Both the position numbers and the translations under genes were made by a program. Positions 5,475-5,495 of a stretch of DNA of 5,495 nucleotides are shown here, one piece after another. Source of the DNA: Clostridiales bacterium. GTDB lineage: Bacteria > Bacillota > Clostridia > Christensenellales > JAISNN01. The DNA lies in assembly GCA_031289865.1 (NCBI GenBank), contig JAITOQ010000161.1, forward strand, positions 1 to 5,495, in the 5' to 3' direction. Position 1 is the first letter of the stretch. The number at the start of each line of letters is the position of its first letter. The notes beneath the pieces were generated by a model. That model did not search any database and was not told where the DNA came from. It saw only the letters and a program-made list of their open reading frames with translations.

Positions 5475-5495
5475 ATGAAACAAGCAAAAACAATT
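5475..5495 (+). CDS. Start of a gene cut by the window edge
   Basis: Seven codons (MKQAKTI) follow an ATG with AGGAG (5461-5465) 9 bases upstream, an almost ideal ribosome binding site. The frame is open to the window end. Too little is present to name a product; the lysines could be the start of a signal peptide, but this is a guess. It lies on the same strand as the promoter-terminator unit and probably belongs to the same transcript when the terminator is read through. Confidence 0.65.

Overview
The window reads as chromosomal DNA of a low-to-mid-GC Gram-positive bacterium, most likely an anaerobic clostridial Bacillota, possibly a gut lineage. The evidence is an Obg GTPase carrying the C-terminal OCT domain, AGGAG/AAGGA-type Shine-Dalgarno sites, textbook TTGACA-17-TATAAT-like promoters and T-rich intrinsic terminators. 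The lineage is inferred, not proven.

Layout. (1) 72-1334 (+): obg, a complete housekeeping ribosome-assembly GTPase. It faces an operon on the other strand, and the 62-bp gap between the two stop codons holds one hairpin with T-tracts on both sides, serving both directions. (2) 4710-1397 (-): a two-gene operon. The first gene encodes a 760-residue transporter of the GPH (MelB-like) branch of the major facilitator superfamily, with an unusual charged C-terminal extension of about 290 residues. The second overlaps it by one base (TAATG) and encodes an unrecognised 343-residue membrane-anchored or exported protein. A perfect-consensus-spaced promoter lies at 4925-4897, followed by a leader of about 180 nt that contains a heptanucleotide tandem repeat just before the ribosome binding site. 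(3) 4926-5035: an AT-rich divergent promoter region with a 16-bp direct repeat lying upstream of each -35. (4) 5036-5330 (+): a compact transcription unit with a strong extended -10 promoter, a leader with a degenerate internal duplication, a 49-codon open frame containing a run of ten G, and a strong intrinsic terminator. (5) 5331-5495 (+): a leader with a REP-like hairpin, then the first seven codons of a gene that runs out of the window.

Working together. The transporter and the 343-residue protein are probably translationally coupled and may act together at the membrane. The right-hand unit has the shape of a regulated leader (promoter, short frame, terminator, then a downstream gene), so it may be an attenuator for the cut-off gene. 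It could equally be a free-standing small RNA or small-protein gene. The most unusual items are the transporter, which lacks the acidic helix-II signature of its family and carries a long cytoplasmic tail, and the uncharacterised terminator-ended unit at 5036-5330.
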